A DNA stretch of 64,000 bases from Chryseobacterium daeguense DSM 19388 (GTDB lineage: Bacteria; Bacteroidota; Bacteroidia; Flavobacteriales; Weeksellaceae). Positions 16,747-25,295 of this stretch are shown here, piece by piece (positions within the stretch are counted from its first letter, which is position 1; every line of letters begins with the position of its first letter). Made by a program: the position numbers and the translations under genes. The notes below the pieces were generated by a model. It searched no databases. It was not told where the DNA came from and saw nothing but the letters and a program-made list of their open reading frames with translations. The stretch is taken from positions 1 to 64,000 of the forward strand of contig NZ_AUMT01000015.1 in the NCBI RefSeq assembly GCF_000430825.1. The letters are read 5' to 3'.

Positions 16747-18021
16747 ATGTTACAGTATTCCAACATACATCAAACGTCAAATTTTGCCGTTCTTTCCATT
16801 AGCTTCGAAAAGGCCGATGTAGAGACCAGAGGCAAGTTTGCTTTCTTTGATGAAAACATCAAAAATTTTGTTACCCGAATCCATGACGAAGATCTTGGAG
16901 ATGCATTCGTGGTTTCTACCTGTAACAGAACCGAAATCTATACCACATCTCCCAATTATCTGCTGGTAGCCGAAGAATATTGTAAAACCATCGGGGTAAA
17001 CCTTATGGATTTTCTTCAGTTTGCCAATATTCTGACAAAAGAAGAGGCTTTAACGCATCTTTTCAGGGTCGCAGCCGGCCTGGAGAGCCAGATCATCGGG
17101 GATTTTGAAATTATCGGTCAAATTAAAAAAGCATACAGCCGTTTCAAAAAGGAAAGACAAAATTCTAATCCTTATCTGGAAAGAGCTATCAATTCTGCCA
17201 TTCAGATTTCAAAAAGAATTAAGAACGAAACAGGGATTTCCAACGGAGCAGCTTCTGTTTCCTATGCTGCGGTCCACTATATTTTAAACAACCAGAAAAG
17301 AATCACGGAAAAAAATATTCTTTTACTTGGAGTTGGAGAAATTGGCCAGAATACAGTTGAAAACCTGGTAAAACACGTGTATCAGCCAAAAATTAAAATT
17401 GCCAACAGAACGCAGGAGAAAGCTGCAAAAATTTCTGAAAAGTACCATATTCCTAATATAGATTACGCTGAATTTGATAAAGAACTAAAAAACACGGACA
17501 TTCTTATTGTAGCAACCGGCGCGAAGCACCCGATTGTAAACAAATCTCATTTCCCGAATGGAAAAGAGACGCTGGTGATTGATCTTTCCATCCCTCATAA
17601 TGTAGAAAAAAATGTGACGGAAAATGAAAATGTGACGCTTATTGACGTGGATGAGCTTTCAAAACAAATCCAGGAAACCATTCAGCAGAGAGAAAAAGAA
17701 ATCCCGAAGGCTGAAAAAATCATCAAGGAAATGACAAAAGACTTCCTTGAATGGGAAAAAAAGAGAAAATTAGCACCAAATATTCATCATTTCAAAGCCG
17801 TTTTAAAGAATATGGAGCGCAATGAAATGCATAATTTTTACAGAAAAAATAAATACATAAACATCACGGACATGGAACTTTCCGATAAAATGATTCAGAA
17901 AATTACCAACCGTTTTGCAAAATATATAATAGATAATCCGTTAAAAGCCGAAGAAATTAGTAAATTAATGCACGAAATATTAGTTGAACAACCAAACAAC
18001 GAATTCAATGAAAAGCATTAG
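16747..18021 (+). CDS. hemA: Glutamyl-tRNA reductase
   Basis: This 424-residue enzyme reduces glutamyl-tRNA(Glu) to glutamate-1-semialdehyde, the first committed step of C5 heme synthesis. The catalytic Cys59 sits in VSTCNRTEIY, the conserved His104 in ALTHLFRVAAGLESQIIGD, and the NADPH-binding glycine motif GVGEIG at 195-200. The C-terminal part is the helical dimerisation domain. It heads a plus-strand operon hemA-hemC-hemD-lipoprotein-hemE; its last 14 bases overlap the hemC start. Flavobacteria use this route rather than ALA synthase. Confidence 0.97.
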   Translation: MLQYSNIHQTSNFAVLSISFEKADVETRGKFAFFDENIKNFVTRIHDEDLGDAFVVSTCNRTEIYTTSPNYLLVAEEYCKTIGVNLMDFLQFANILTKEEALTHLFRVAAGLESQIIGDFEIIGQIKKAYSRFKKERQNSNPYLERAINSAIQISKRIKNETGISNGAASVSYAAVHYILNNQKRITEKNILLLGVGEIGQNTVENLVKHVYQPKIKIANRTQEKAAKISEKYHIPNIDYAEFDKELKNTDILIVATGAKHPIVNKSHFPNGKETLVIDLSIPHNVEKNVTENENVTLIDVDELSKQIQETIQQREKEIPKAEKIIKEMTKDFLEWEKKRKLAPNIHHFKAVLKNMERNEMHNFYRKNKYINITDMELSDKMIQKITNRFAKYIIDNPLKAEEISKLMHEILVEQPNNEFNEKH

Positions 18022-18916
18022 AATCGGAACCAGAAATTCCGCACTTGCACTTTGGCAGGCAAGAGAAGTTGCGAGACACCTTCAGAATAATAATTATTTA
18101 ACGGAAATTGTTCCCATCGTATCTTCGGGCGACAAAAATCTTACTCAGCCGCTTTACTCATTAGGAATCACAGGCGTTTTCACCAGAGATCTGGATGTCG
18201 CATTACTGAATGACGAGATTGATATTGCCGTACATTCATTAAAGGATGTACCTACCGTTTTACCGGAAAATATTGAGCTGATTGCTTATCTGGAAAGAGA
18301 TTTTCCACAAGATGTCCTCATCCGGAAAGAATCTGCAAGGAATAAGGAATTCCATGAGCTGAAACTGGCCACAAGCAGCCTGAGAAGAAGAGCATTCTGG
18401 CTGAAAAACTTCCCTAATACTGAGTTTTCTGATATCCGCGGGAATATCCAGACGCGTCTTCAAAAGCTGGAAGAAGGAGATTTTGACGCTACCATTTTAT
18501 CTTTAGCCGGAATCAAAAGGATGAAAATGGATATAGATTACGAAATGCTTCCCTTTTTAATTCCTGCTGCATCACAGGGCGTAATTGCTGTAGCCGGACA
18601 CTCTCAGAAAACGGAGATCAACAATATTCTGAGCTCCATAAATCATAAGCCTACCCAAATCTGCGTAGAAATGGAGAGAAATTTCCTGAATACACTGGAG
18701 GGGGGCTGTACTGCACCCATCGGGGCATTTGCGGAAATCTTCGATGACCAGATCCGTTTCAAGGCGGCACTTTGTTCTCTGGACGGCAAAAACTGTATTG
18801 CTACAGACGAAAACTTCATTTATAATGAAGAAGAGAATTTCGGGAGAAAGTTCGCAAAAGCAGTTCTTGAAAACGGCGGAAAAGAATTGATGGCCGAAAT
18901 CAAAAGCCAGATTTAA
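18008..18916 (+). CDS. hemC: Porphobilinogen deaminase (hydroxymethylbilane synthase)
   Basis: The 302-residue enzyme polymerises four porphobilinogens into hydroxymethylbilane. The start is taken at MKSIRIGTRNSALALW (18008), which is the canonical beginning; an upstream ATG at 17984 lies deeper in hemA. Asp80 in HSLKDVPT is the catalytic residue, the arginine-rich TSSLRRRAF lies at 122-130, and Cys234 in LEGGCTAPIGA carries the dipyrromethane cofactor. It overlaps the hemA end by 14 bases; 78 bases separate it from hemD. Confidence 0.97.
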   Translation: MKSIRIGTRNSALALWQAREVARHLQNNNYLTEIVPIVSSGDKNLTQPLYSLGITGVFTRDLDVALLNDEIDIAVHSLKDVPTVLPENIELIAYLERDFPQDVLIRKESARNKEFHELKLATSSLRRRAFWLKNFPNTEFSDIRGNIQTRLQKLEEGDFDATILSLAGIKRMKMDIDYEMLPFLIPAASQGVIAVAGHSQKTEINNILSSINHKPTQICVEMERNFLNTLEGGCTAPIGAFAEIFDDQIRFKAALCSLDGKNCIATDENFIYNEEENFGRKFAKAVLENGGKELMAEIKSQI

Positions 18917-18994
18917 AGAAAGCAAAAAGCTGATCAGCAAATTTGCCTTTCTATTTAAACTTATCATCAAGTTCCCGCTTTCAAACTTAAAAGC

Positions 18995-19681
18995 ATGAAA
19001 ATCTTATTTACCAAAAATATAGACCCATCTATTTTATCCAAAGAATTAGGAGAGGATATTTCGGCTGACTGTGTGGAGGTAATTAAGACCAATACAATAA
19101 AAGTAAGTCCGTTTGACTTAAAAAATTACTCCCTTATTTTTACAAGCGTAAATGGAGTAAGTTCATTTTTTAAAAACCATTTTAAGCCAAATGAAGATTT
19201 TACTGCAAAAAATTACAACAAAATTTACTGTGTCGGCGAAAAAACAAAACGTGAGCTACGAAAGCACGGATACGGAACATTTAAAGTATTAAAAAATGCA
19301 GAAGCGCTTTCAAAATTCATTATCACCCACTGCCAGCATGAAAACTTTCTGCATTTCTGCGGAAACATGGCATTGGACGTACTTGATAAGAACCTGCCGT
19401 TGCAAAATATTAAGTATAAAAAAATTACGGTCTATAATACCCAGGAACTTTATCCTCAGATAACTGAAAAATATCATGCTGCCGTTTTTTTTAGTCCGAG
19501 CGGAGTTCGTAGTTTTGCAAAACAAAACTCTTTTGACGGGCTGATGCTCTTTTCTATTGGAGAAACAACTTCAAAAGAAATTAAAAAATATACATCAAAA
19601 CAGACATTTACCTCTCAGGAAAATACATTGGCATCTATTTTGGAATTAATGCAGAACGAATTAAAAAAACATAAAAAATGA
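18995..19681 (+). CDS. hemD: Uroporphyrinogen-III synthase
   Basis: This 228-residue protein closes and inverts ring D of hydroxymethylbilane to give uroporphyrinogen III. The sequence is divergent, as usual for HemD, but the family blocks show: LIFTSVNGVSSFF (about residues 48-60), CVGEKTKRELRKHG (about 83-96) and AVFFSPSGVRSFAKQN (about 165-180). Placement between hemC and hemE supports the call. Its stop overlaps the next ATG (ATGA). Confidence 0.9.
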   Translation: MKILFTKNIDPSILSKELGEDISADCVEVIKTNTIKVSPFDLKNYSLIFTSVNGVSSFFKNHFKPNEDFTAKNYNKIYCVGEKTKRELRKHGYGTFKVLKNAEALSKFIITHCQHENFLHFCGNMALDVLDKNLPLQNIKYKKITVYNTQELYPQITEKYHAAVFFSPSGVRSFAKQNSFDGLMLFSIGETTSKEIKKYTSKQTFTSQENTLASILELMQNELKKHKK

Positions 19682-20139
19682 AAAAATTGAGCCTTTTATT
19701 GATCTGTTTGACATGTATTTTTTCATGTGCAACCAGAACGTTTAATCCCAACAACCCAAATGTAATTTATTCTGTAGCCAAAAATTATTATGTAGACAGA
19801 ATGAACAATCAGGAAGTTATTTACAAAAAAATCTCTTCGTACAATGAGCTTATCAGTATTTTCGGGTTGGATCCTAAAACTGATAAAAACGGAGACCTTT
19901 CTGAAGGAAAACCAACAGAAGTTGATTTTTCTAAAAATTATGTAATTGGGTTAATTGCGCCCCAATCTTATAAAAACAAGGAAATTATAATTAATAATAT
20001 TATAAAGAATAATGGTAATATTACCATAAATTATTCTATAAAAGATACTGCAACCCCTATAACGAGCCGTTTTGCCCCTTTCAAGATCCTTATCATTGAC
20101 AGGAGGTACGATGGCAACATCAGTTTAAATAAATTATGA
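19678..20139 (+). CDS. Uncharacterised lipoprotein coupled between hemD and hemE
   Basis: This is a 153-residue protein with a lipoprotein signal peptide; the lipobox is IFSC with Cys at about residue 17. The mature part is beta-rich. A stretch [20 protein letters not shown] (about residues 82-101) followed by a basic [13 protein letters not shown] end faintly resembles PrcB-type C-terminal domains; this is a weak pattern match. Its start overlaps the hemD stop by four bases and its stop overlaps the hemE start the same way, so it is translated as part of the heme operon. No heme-binding motif (CxxCH or similar) is present. The function is unknown. Confidence 0.7.
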   Translation: MKKLSLLLICLTCIFSCATRTFNPNNPNVIYSVAKNYYVDRMNNQEVIYKKISSYNELISIFGLDPKTDKNGDLSEGKPTEVDFSKNYVIGLIAPQSYKNKEIIINNIIKNNGNITINYSIKDTATPITSRFAPFKILIIDRRYDGNISLNKL

Positions 20140-21167
20140 TAAAAAACGACCTGTATTTAAAAGCGCTTCGCGGAGAAACCGTTGAAAGGCCGCCCGTTTG
20201 GATGATGAGACAAGCCGGAAGATATTTGCCGGAATTCATTGCTCTTCGTGATAAATATGATTTCTTCACAAGATGCCAGACTCCGGAACTGGCTTCCGAG
20301 ATCACAGTACAACCTATCAGAAGATTTCCTTTGGATGCTGCCATTCTGTTTTCTGATATTTTGGTGGTCCCTCAGGCGATGGGAATTGATTTTAAAATGA
20401 AAGAATCAGTAGGGCCATGGCTGGATACTCCGATCAGAACGCTGGAACAGGTTCAGAATGTTGTCGTTCCTGATGTAAATGATACTTTAGGATACGTTTT
20501 TGATGCTATTGAACTGACTTTACAGAAATTAGATAACGAAATTCCTTTAATAGGATTTGCAGGTTCTCCGTGGACGATTCTTTGCTACTGTGTAGAAGGA
20601 AAAGGAAGCAAGGCTTTTGATATTGCTAAATCTTTCTGTTTCCAGCAGCCGGAAGCTGCGCATCAGCTGCTTCAGAAAATTACCGATACTACTATCGCTT
20701 ATTTAAAGAGAAAAGTAGAAAAAGGAGTTTCTGCGGTTCAGGTTTTCGATTCCTGGGGCGGTATGCTTTCTCCGGCGGATTATCAGGAGTTTTCGTGGCA
20801 GTATATCAATCAGATCGTTGAAGCATTAAGCCCGTTGTCACACGTTGTGGTTTTCGGTAAAGGATGCTGGTTTGCATTGGAAGAAATGAGTAAGGCTAAT
20901 GTTTCCGCACTGGGCGTGGACTGGACAATTACTCCGGAGCTGGCAAGACAATTTACCAACAATGATATAACCCTGCAGGGGAATTTTGATCCTGCAAGAC
21001 TACATTCTTCTCCGGAAACCATCAGGAAAATGGTGCACGAAATGATCAGCCGTTTTGGAAAAGACCGTTATATTGCCAACTTAGGACACGGAATTTTACC
21101 AAATATTCCTTTGGAAAATGCGGAAGCTTTTATTAGAGCGGTGGTTGATTGGAAACCAACTGTTTAA
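20136..21167 (+). CDS. hemE: Uroporphyrinogen decarboxylase
   Basis: This 343-residue enzyme removes four acetate carboxyls from uroporphyrinogen III to form coproporphyrinogen III. Signature 1, [17 protein letters not shown], lies at residues 18-34; signature 2, around [18 protein letters not shown], lies at about 137-155. [11 protein letters not shown] and NLGHGILPN also match the family. It is the last gene of the heme operon, in front of a terminator at 21232. Later pathway genes (hemN/hemF, hemG, hemH) are not in this window. Confidence 0.98.
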   Translation: MIKNDLYLKALRGETVERPPVWMMRQAGRYLPEFIALRDKYDFFTRCQTPELASEITVQPIRRFPLDAAILFSDILVVPQAMGIDFKMKESVGPWLDTPIRTLEQVQNVVVPDVNDTLGYVFDAIELTLQKLDNEIPLIGFAGSPWTILCYCVEGKGSKAFDIAKSFCFQQPEAAHQLLQKITDTTIAYLKRKVEKGVSAVQVFDSWGGMLSPADYQEFSWQYINQIVEALSPLSHVVVFGKGCWFALEEMSKANVSALGVDWTITPELARQFTNNDITLQGNFDPARLHSSPETIRKMVHEMISRFGKDRYIANLGHGILPNIPLENAEAFIRAVVDWKPTV

Positions 21168-21175
21168 AATAAATT

Positions 21176-21203
21176 GTCGAGATTCCTGTGGAATGACAAA
21201 CTT
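21176..21203. repeat. Half-copy of the interspersed repeat seen at 62201-62260
   Basis: GATTCCTGTGGAATGACAAA and the following CTTT match the right arm of the inverted repeat at 62238-62260 (shared GAATGACAAACTTT). The opposite arm is missing here. Confidence 0.5.
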
Positions 21204-21231
21204 TATATAAAATTTTAAGCGCAATATAAAT

Positions 21232-21263
21232 AAAATCCCTTTCATTGACATGAAAGGGATTTT
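21232..21263 (+). terminator. Intrinsic terminator after hemE (bidirectional)
   Basis: AAAATCCCTTTCAT (21232-21245) pairs with ATGAAAGGGATTTT (21250-21263) around TGAC. It also lies just downstream of the minus-strand nitroreductase. Confidence 0.9.
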
Positions 21264-21285
21264 TCTATGAATACAATAATTATAA

Positions 21286-21918
21286 CTAGTTGATCTCAGT
21301 AACGAAATCTTCTTTTGGCTTTCTTACTTTCGTAAGGTTTACCAGCCAGTCGTTTGAAGCATCTCTGTAACCGATCGGCAACAATAAAACACTTTTCAGA
21401 CCTTTTTCTTTTAAATTTAATATTTTATCAACTTCTTCCGGAACAAAACCTTCCATCGGTGTAGAATCCACTTCTTCAAAGGCCGCCGCGATAATTGCTG
21501 CCCCAAAAGAAATATATGCCTGTTTTGCGGCGTGGGTAAAGTTTTCTTCTTCGGATCTTTGAGGATACATTCCCAATAACATCTGTCTGTAGTTTTCCCA
21601 GCCTTCATTTTTGAAACCTCGAATATCATTCGTAAGATCAAACATTTTGTTTATTCTTTCTTCCGTATAATTATCCCAGGCTGCAAAAACCAAAAGGTGC
21701 GAACAATCTGTAATTTGTGGCTGATTCCACGCGTGAGGCTTTATCTGCTCCTTGATTTCCTGATTAGTGATAACAATAATCTCAAACGGCTGAAGACCGC
21801 TGGAAGTCGGCGCCAATCTAGCTGCTTCCAATATTTTATCCACTTTTTCCTGTGGTACTTTTTGACCGTTCATTGCTTTAGTAGCAAATCTCCAGTTCAA
21901 TTTTTCAATTAATTCCAT
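21286..21918 (-). CDS. NAD(P)H-dependent flavin oxidoreductase, nitroreductase family
   Basis: This 210-residue soluble protein starts with the typical NfsB-type block NWRFATKAMNGQKVPQEKVD (residues 8-27) and ARLAPTSSGLQPFEIIVI (33-50), which binds FMN. The C-terminal LKSVLLLPIGYRDASND (about 174-190) also matches the family. Such homodimeric flavoproteins reduce nitroaromatics, quinones or flavins with NAD(P)H; the physiological substrate is not evident. Single gene with its own promoter. Confidence 0.9.
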   Translation of the reverse strand: MELIEKLNWRFATKAMNGQKVPQEKVDKILEAARLAPTSSGLQPFEIIVITNQEIKEQIKPHAWNQPQITDCSHLLVFAAWDNYTEERINKMFDLTNDIRGFKNEGWENYRQMLLGMYPQRSEEENFTHAAKQAYISFGAAIIAAAFEEVDSTPMEGFVPEEVDKILNLKEKGLKSVLLLPIGYRDASNDWLVNLTKVRKPKEDFVTEIN

Positions 21919-21936
21919 TCGTTAAATTTTACCGAA

Positions 21937-21944
21937 CAAAATTA
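21937..21944 (-). promoter_or_regulatory. -7 box of the nitroreductase gene
   Basis: TAATTTTG on the minus strand, 19 bases ahead of the ATG at 21918. Confidence 0.5.
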
Positions 21945-22065
21945 CTTCTTGTCTTACAAATATGGTACATGGATTTTTAAATTTCATTTATTGTTAATAT
22001 CTATTGTTTATGATGAACTTCCTTTATTTAAAAGCATTTAATTTTAATACATTATACCCAAACAA

Positions 22066-22094
22066 AAAAGCCTCCGAAAATTTCGGAGGCTTTT
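22066..22094 (-). terminator. Intrinsic terminator of the fibre-like secreted protein gene
   Basis: AAAAGCCTCCGAAA (22066-22079) is mirrored by TTTCGGAGGCTTTT (22081-22094) directly after the stop codon at 22096. T runs exist on both strands. Confidence 0.85.
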
Positions 22095-22095
22095 A

Positions 22096-23013
22096 CTATT
22101 TTTTTAAATTCTTAACTTCTTGCTGTAACTCTTCAATTTTTTTCTGCTGCTCTAAACTATACAATGTAAGCTCCTCAACTTTTTGAAGCAAAATATTTAT
22201 CATTTCACCCACTTGTAGGCCATTCTCTTTAATTTCTTTTGCTGACGGTACGTTTGGAAGATGATTATTTGCTTTTGTAAAAGCCTCAACTTCTTTTAAT
22301 GTTGGCATTATATAGTCTGATTTTAAATCAGATTTTCCTGTATAATATTTTTCAAAAACATAGTCAGCAGGAACATTCAAATCTACTTTTACTTCTTCAG
22401 CATGAATTTTTCCTTTAACTGTAAGTTCGGCATCCGGATTTAAAGAATTGATTCCAACTTTGTTTTTAAAATACGTTCTATTGCCATAAAAACTCGCAAT
22501 ACTATTTTGATCAAAATCTATAGTTCCACTAAATGCATTTTTATAAGGAAGCTCCTTTTTCACAGTAGCATATAAAGGTTCATCTACAACAGGCCATGTT
22601 ACCGGGACTCCATTTATTGTACTATTACCTAATCTTACTCTGAAATTTAAACAATAAGTCGTATCATTAAGATAAATTACTGCAAAATCACCCCCATTAT
22701 AAGTTTCTTTAGCAATAGTAACTTTAGGAGTATGTGCTCCAAAAGAACTCACATTGGAACTCTGATAAACCTGCCCCTGAAAAACATACCAGCTAATAGC
22801 CAAATTCATGGTTTTTTCTTGTCCGTAGGCATAACCCTCAATAAATACCGTTGGCATCCCCCCATTATCAAACGGAATATTTGTTTTAATCTTAATTCCA
22901 TTTGTAATAGGAGCGCATCCGGAGTGATAATCTGCAACTACTAAATTTTGGGCTTGTGCTAAAAAAAACGTACTAAGCATAATTAGTACTAATAAAAATA
23001 ATTTTCTCATCAT
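22096..23013 (-). CDS. Secreted protein with tail-fibre-like C-terminus and coiled coil
   Basis: This 305-residue exported protein has a signal peptide (residues 1-21, ending AQAQ). The N-terminal 170 residues are beta-rich and unassigned. Residues about 195-225 (NPDAELTVKGKIHAEEVKVD) and 235-285 (YIMPTLKEVEAFTKANNHLP, then NVPSAKEIKENGLQVGEMIN) form the conserved C-terminal module found on many flavobacterial secreted proteins that resemble phage tail fibres. A short coiled coil (LLQKVEELTLYSLEQQKKIE and beyond) ends the protein and probably trimerises it. No T9SS sorting domain is visible. The role is probably at the cell surface, but the function is unknown. It starts ATGATG, so either Met is possible. 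Confidence 0.75.
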   Translation of the reverse strand: MMRKLFLLVLIMLSTFFLAQAQNLVVADYHSGCAPITNGIKIKTNIPFDNGGMPTVFIEGYAYGQEKTMNLAISWYVFQGQVYQSSNVSSFGAHTPKVTIAKETYNGGDFAVIYLNDTTYCLNFRVRLGNSTINGVPVTWPVVDEPLYATVKKELPYKNAFSGTIDFDQNSIASFYGNRTYFKNKVGINSLNPDAELTVKGKIHAEEVKVDLNVPADYVFEKYYTGKSDLKSDYIMPTLKEVEAFTKANNHLPNVPSAKEIKENGLQVGEMINILLQKVEELTLYSLEQQKKIEELQQEVKNLKK

Positions 23014-23042
23014 TAAAGTTGTGTTGTCTTAAATTTAGATGA

Positions 23043-23050
23043 CAAAAATA
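23043..23050 (-). promoter_or_regulatory. Possible -7 box of the fibre-like protein gene
   Basis: TATTTTTG on the minus strand, about 30 bases upstream of the ATG. The spacing to any -33 element is poor. Confidence 0.45.
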
Positions 23051-23065
23051 CCAAATTTAAACAAC

Positions 23066-24286
23066 TTAGCTTAACATTCGTTGCGCCTTTTTTACACCTT
23101 CAACCAATAAATCAATTTCATCAAAAGTATTATACACCGCGAAGCTTGCTCTCACCGTACCGGCAATATTAAAAAACTCCATAATCGGCTGGGTGCAGTG
23201 ATGCCCGGTTCTTACGGCAATACCCATTTTATCAAGGATCATTCCTACATCGGAAGAAATACCTACTCCTTCAAGATTAAATGAAACAACACCTGTTCTG
23301 TCGGCCTTTTCACCGTAAATTTTTATTCCTTCAAGCTCCAGAAGTTTTTTCTGAGCGTATTCCAATAGTCCGTTTTCGTGCTTTTGAATATTTTCCTGCC
23401 CTACTTTTTGGATAAAATCAACAGCGGCTCCCAAAGCAATATTCCCACCAACATTAGGTGTACCTGCTTCATATTTGAAAGGTAGAGCAGCATAAGTAGT
23501 TCCGTTAAAAGAACATGTTGCAATCATCTCTCCTCCTCCATGGAAAGGCGGCAGATCTTCAAGAAGTTCCTGTTTTCCGTATAAAATCCCGGTTCCCATC
23601 GGGGCGTACATTTTATGCCCTGAAAAAACAAAGAAATCACAATCCATCTTCTGAACATCAATCGTAAAATGCGGAGCAGACTGAGCCCCGTCAATTACAA
23701 TATAAGCATCAGTATGCTTTCTCGTTCTTGCAATAATTTCATCAATCGGATTTACAATTCCTAATGCATTAGAAACCTGATTTACAGAAACTACTTTAGT
23801 TTTTTCACTTAAAAATTTATCAAGATGATCCAGCTGAAGAATTCCGTTTTCGTCAATTGGAATTACTTTCAGTTTTGCTCCCGTCCTTTCACACAGCAGC
23901 TGCCATGGAACGATATTGGAGTGATGTTCTAGGTAAGAAATGATGATTTCATCGTCTTTTTTTAATTTTTGAGTTAAAATATAAGCGATGAGGTTCAGTC
24001 CTTCCGTTGTTCCTTTAGTAAATATTACTTCAAAATCATGTTTAGCATTAATGAATTTCTGGATTTTCCTTCTGGAAAGCTCCATTTCTTCAGTAGCCAA
24101 CTGGCTTAAAGTATGAATTCCTCTATGTACGTTTGCATTAAGATCTGTATAATATTGGTTCCAAACTTCTAAAACTGAATTTGGCTTTTGAGATGTTGCT
24201 GCATTATCTAAGTAAACCAAAGGTTTACCGTTCACCTGCCTGTCTAATATCGTAAACTGACTTCTGATTTCCTGAATGTCAAACAT
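23066..24286 (-). CDS. sufS: Cysteine desulfurase SufS (class V aminotransferase fold)
   Basis: This 406-residue PLP enzyme takes sulfur from cysteine and passes it as a persulfide to the SUF scaffold. The PLP-binding Lys lies in FSGHKMYAPMG at about residue 224, and the persulfide Cys in RTGHHCTQP at about residue 364. The short loop around that Cys is of the SufS (group II) type rather than IscS. HHSNIVPWQLLC is the family's PLP-phosphate region. It normally adjoins sufBCD, but here it lies about 32 kb from sufABCD (55592-60144) and on the other strand, with its own promoter. Confidence 0.95.
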   Translation of the reverse strand: MFDIQEIRSQFTILDRQVNGKPLVYLDNAATSQKPNSVLEVWNQYYTDLNANVHRGIHTLSQLATEEMELSRRKIQKFINAKHDFEVIFTKGTTEGLNLIAYILTQKLKKDDEIIISYLEHHSNIVPWQLLCERTGAKLKVIPIDENGILQLDHLDKFLSEKTKVVSVNQVSNALGIVNPIDEIIARTRKHTDAYIVIDGAQSAPHFTIDVQKMDCDFFVFSGHKMYAPMGTGILYGKQELLEDLPPFHGGGEMIATCSFNGTTYAALPFKYEAGTPNVGGNIALGAAVDFIQKVGQENIQKHENGLLEYAQKKLLELEGIKIYGEKADRTGVVSFNLEGVGISSDVGMILDKMGIAVRTGHHCTQPIMEFFNIAGTVRASFAVYNTFDEIDLLVEGVKKAQRMLS

Positions 24287-24328
24287 TTATTAAATTTTTA
24301 AATTAAAAAGTTCTTATTTAGAACACTT

Positions 24329-24336
24329 CAAATTTA
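24329..24336 (-). promoter_or_regulatory. -7 box of sufS
   Basis: TAAATTTG on the minus strand, about 43 bases upstream of the sufS ATG. Confidence 0.6.
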
Positions 24337-24549
24337 CGGCTTTTTTTTCGGATTCTTGTTGCTGGTTGGCGGATGTCTTATGATAGAAATATTCGATGGA
24401 TAAGATATATTTTGAACTTAAAATCTGAATACGAAGATCGCTAAGTTTTTTTGACTAATAAATATTTTAGGCTCACAAAGCCGTTTCACTTATAAAAAGG
24501 GTATAAAGATTTTTGATTGGTAGGATTTACTTTTAAATAATTAAAAAAA
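24337..24549. other. Intergenic stretch without a recognisable gene
   Basis: Between the sufS promoter and the rplY terminator there is no frame of note. Short words such as GCTCACAAAGCC look like a decayed interspersed repeat, but I cannot define its ends. Confidence 0.4.
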
Positions 24550-24571
24550 CCTGCCAATAAATTGACAGGTC
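24550..24571 (-). terminator. Intrinsic terminator of rplY
   Basis: On the minus strand ACCTGTCAAT pairs with ATTGGCAGGT (one mismatch) and runs into seven T. Confidence 0.8.
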
Positions 24572-24595
24572 TTATATTGTTTAAATAAGCAATTC

Positions 24596-25240
24596 TTATT
24601 CTGCTGCAGTTTCTTCTGCTGCCGGAGCTGCTCCTTCTGCAGCAACTTCTTCTTCATCCTCATCATCGTCTGCTGCACCAGCACCAGCCTTCATTGCATT
24701 TCTAGACATCTTAACTGCTACCACAACTGCGTTGTCCGGGTGCATGAAAGTATATCCTTCAGTCTTGATACCACCGATGTAAAGTTTGTTACCGATTCTT
24801 AATGGAGTAACATCTACAACTACCTCATCAGGTAAGTTAGCAGGAATAGCTTTTACTTTCAATTTTCTGAAAGACTGACGTAAAACACCACCAGCCACAA
24901 CACCTTTTGAACGTCCTGTAATTCTTACAGGAACCTCCATGATAACTGGCTTATCGTCAGCTAGCTGATAGAAGTCTGCGTGAAGAATTTTGTCTGTAAT
25001 CGGGTGGAACTGAATATCCTGAAGAACAGCCGGAATTGTTTGACCATCAACCTCAATAGATACCGTGTGTGCTTCAGGAGTATATACCAAACCTTTGAAA
25101 GCTTTCTCTTCTGCAGAGAAGTTCAATGGCTCACCACCTCCGTAAACAACACAAGGAACTAATTCAGCATCACGTAAAGCTTTTGTAGACTTTTTGCCCA
25201 CGCTTTCTCTTTTTGTACCTTGAATTGTAATAGATTTCAT
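24596..25240 (-). CDS. rplY: 50S ribosomal protein L25 / general stress protein CTC
   Basis: This 214-residue protein binds 5S rRNA. The N-terminal L25 domain (about residues 1-90, starting [20 protein letters not shown]) is followed by the beta-rich CTC (TL5) domain to about residue 180. The C-terminus is an acidic, Ala-rich tail ([20 protein letters not shown]) common in Bacteroidota. The gene follows prs by 55 bases; its own promoter overlaps the prs end, so it can be read separately. Confidence 0.96.
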   Translation of the reverse strand: MKSITIQGTKRESVGKKSTKALRDAELVPCVVYGGGEPLNFSAEEKAFKGLVYTPEAHTVSIEVDGQTIPAVLQDIQFHPITDKILHADFYQLADDKPVIMEVPVRITGRSKGVVAGGVLRQSFRKLKVKAIPANLPDEVVVDVTPLRIGNKLYIGGIKTEGYTFMHPDNAVVVAVKMSRNAMKAGAGAADDDEDEEEVAAEGAAPAAEETAAE

Positions 25241-25264
25241 TTATAAAAATTTAAAAAATTGTTT

Positions 25265-25295
25265 CAAAATTAATTTGCAAACTTTTGATTATCAA
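25265..25295 (-). promoter_or_regulatory. Promoter of rplY
   Basis: On the minus strand TTG (25293-25295), 20 bases of spacer, then TAATTTTG (25265-25272). The TTG lies in the last codons of prs. Confidence 0.6.

Noticed and set aside
24287..24595. Search for a tRNA or other RNA gene in this longer spacer
   Set aside because: No cloverleaf, T-loop word or conserved RNA fold could be found; only the rplY terminator and the sufS promoter are supported.
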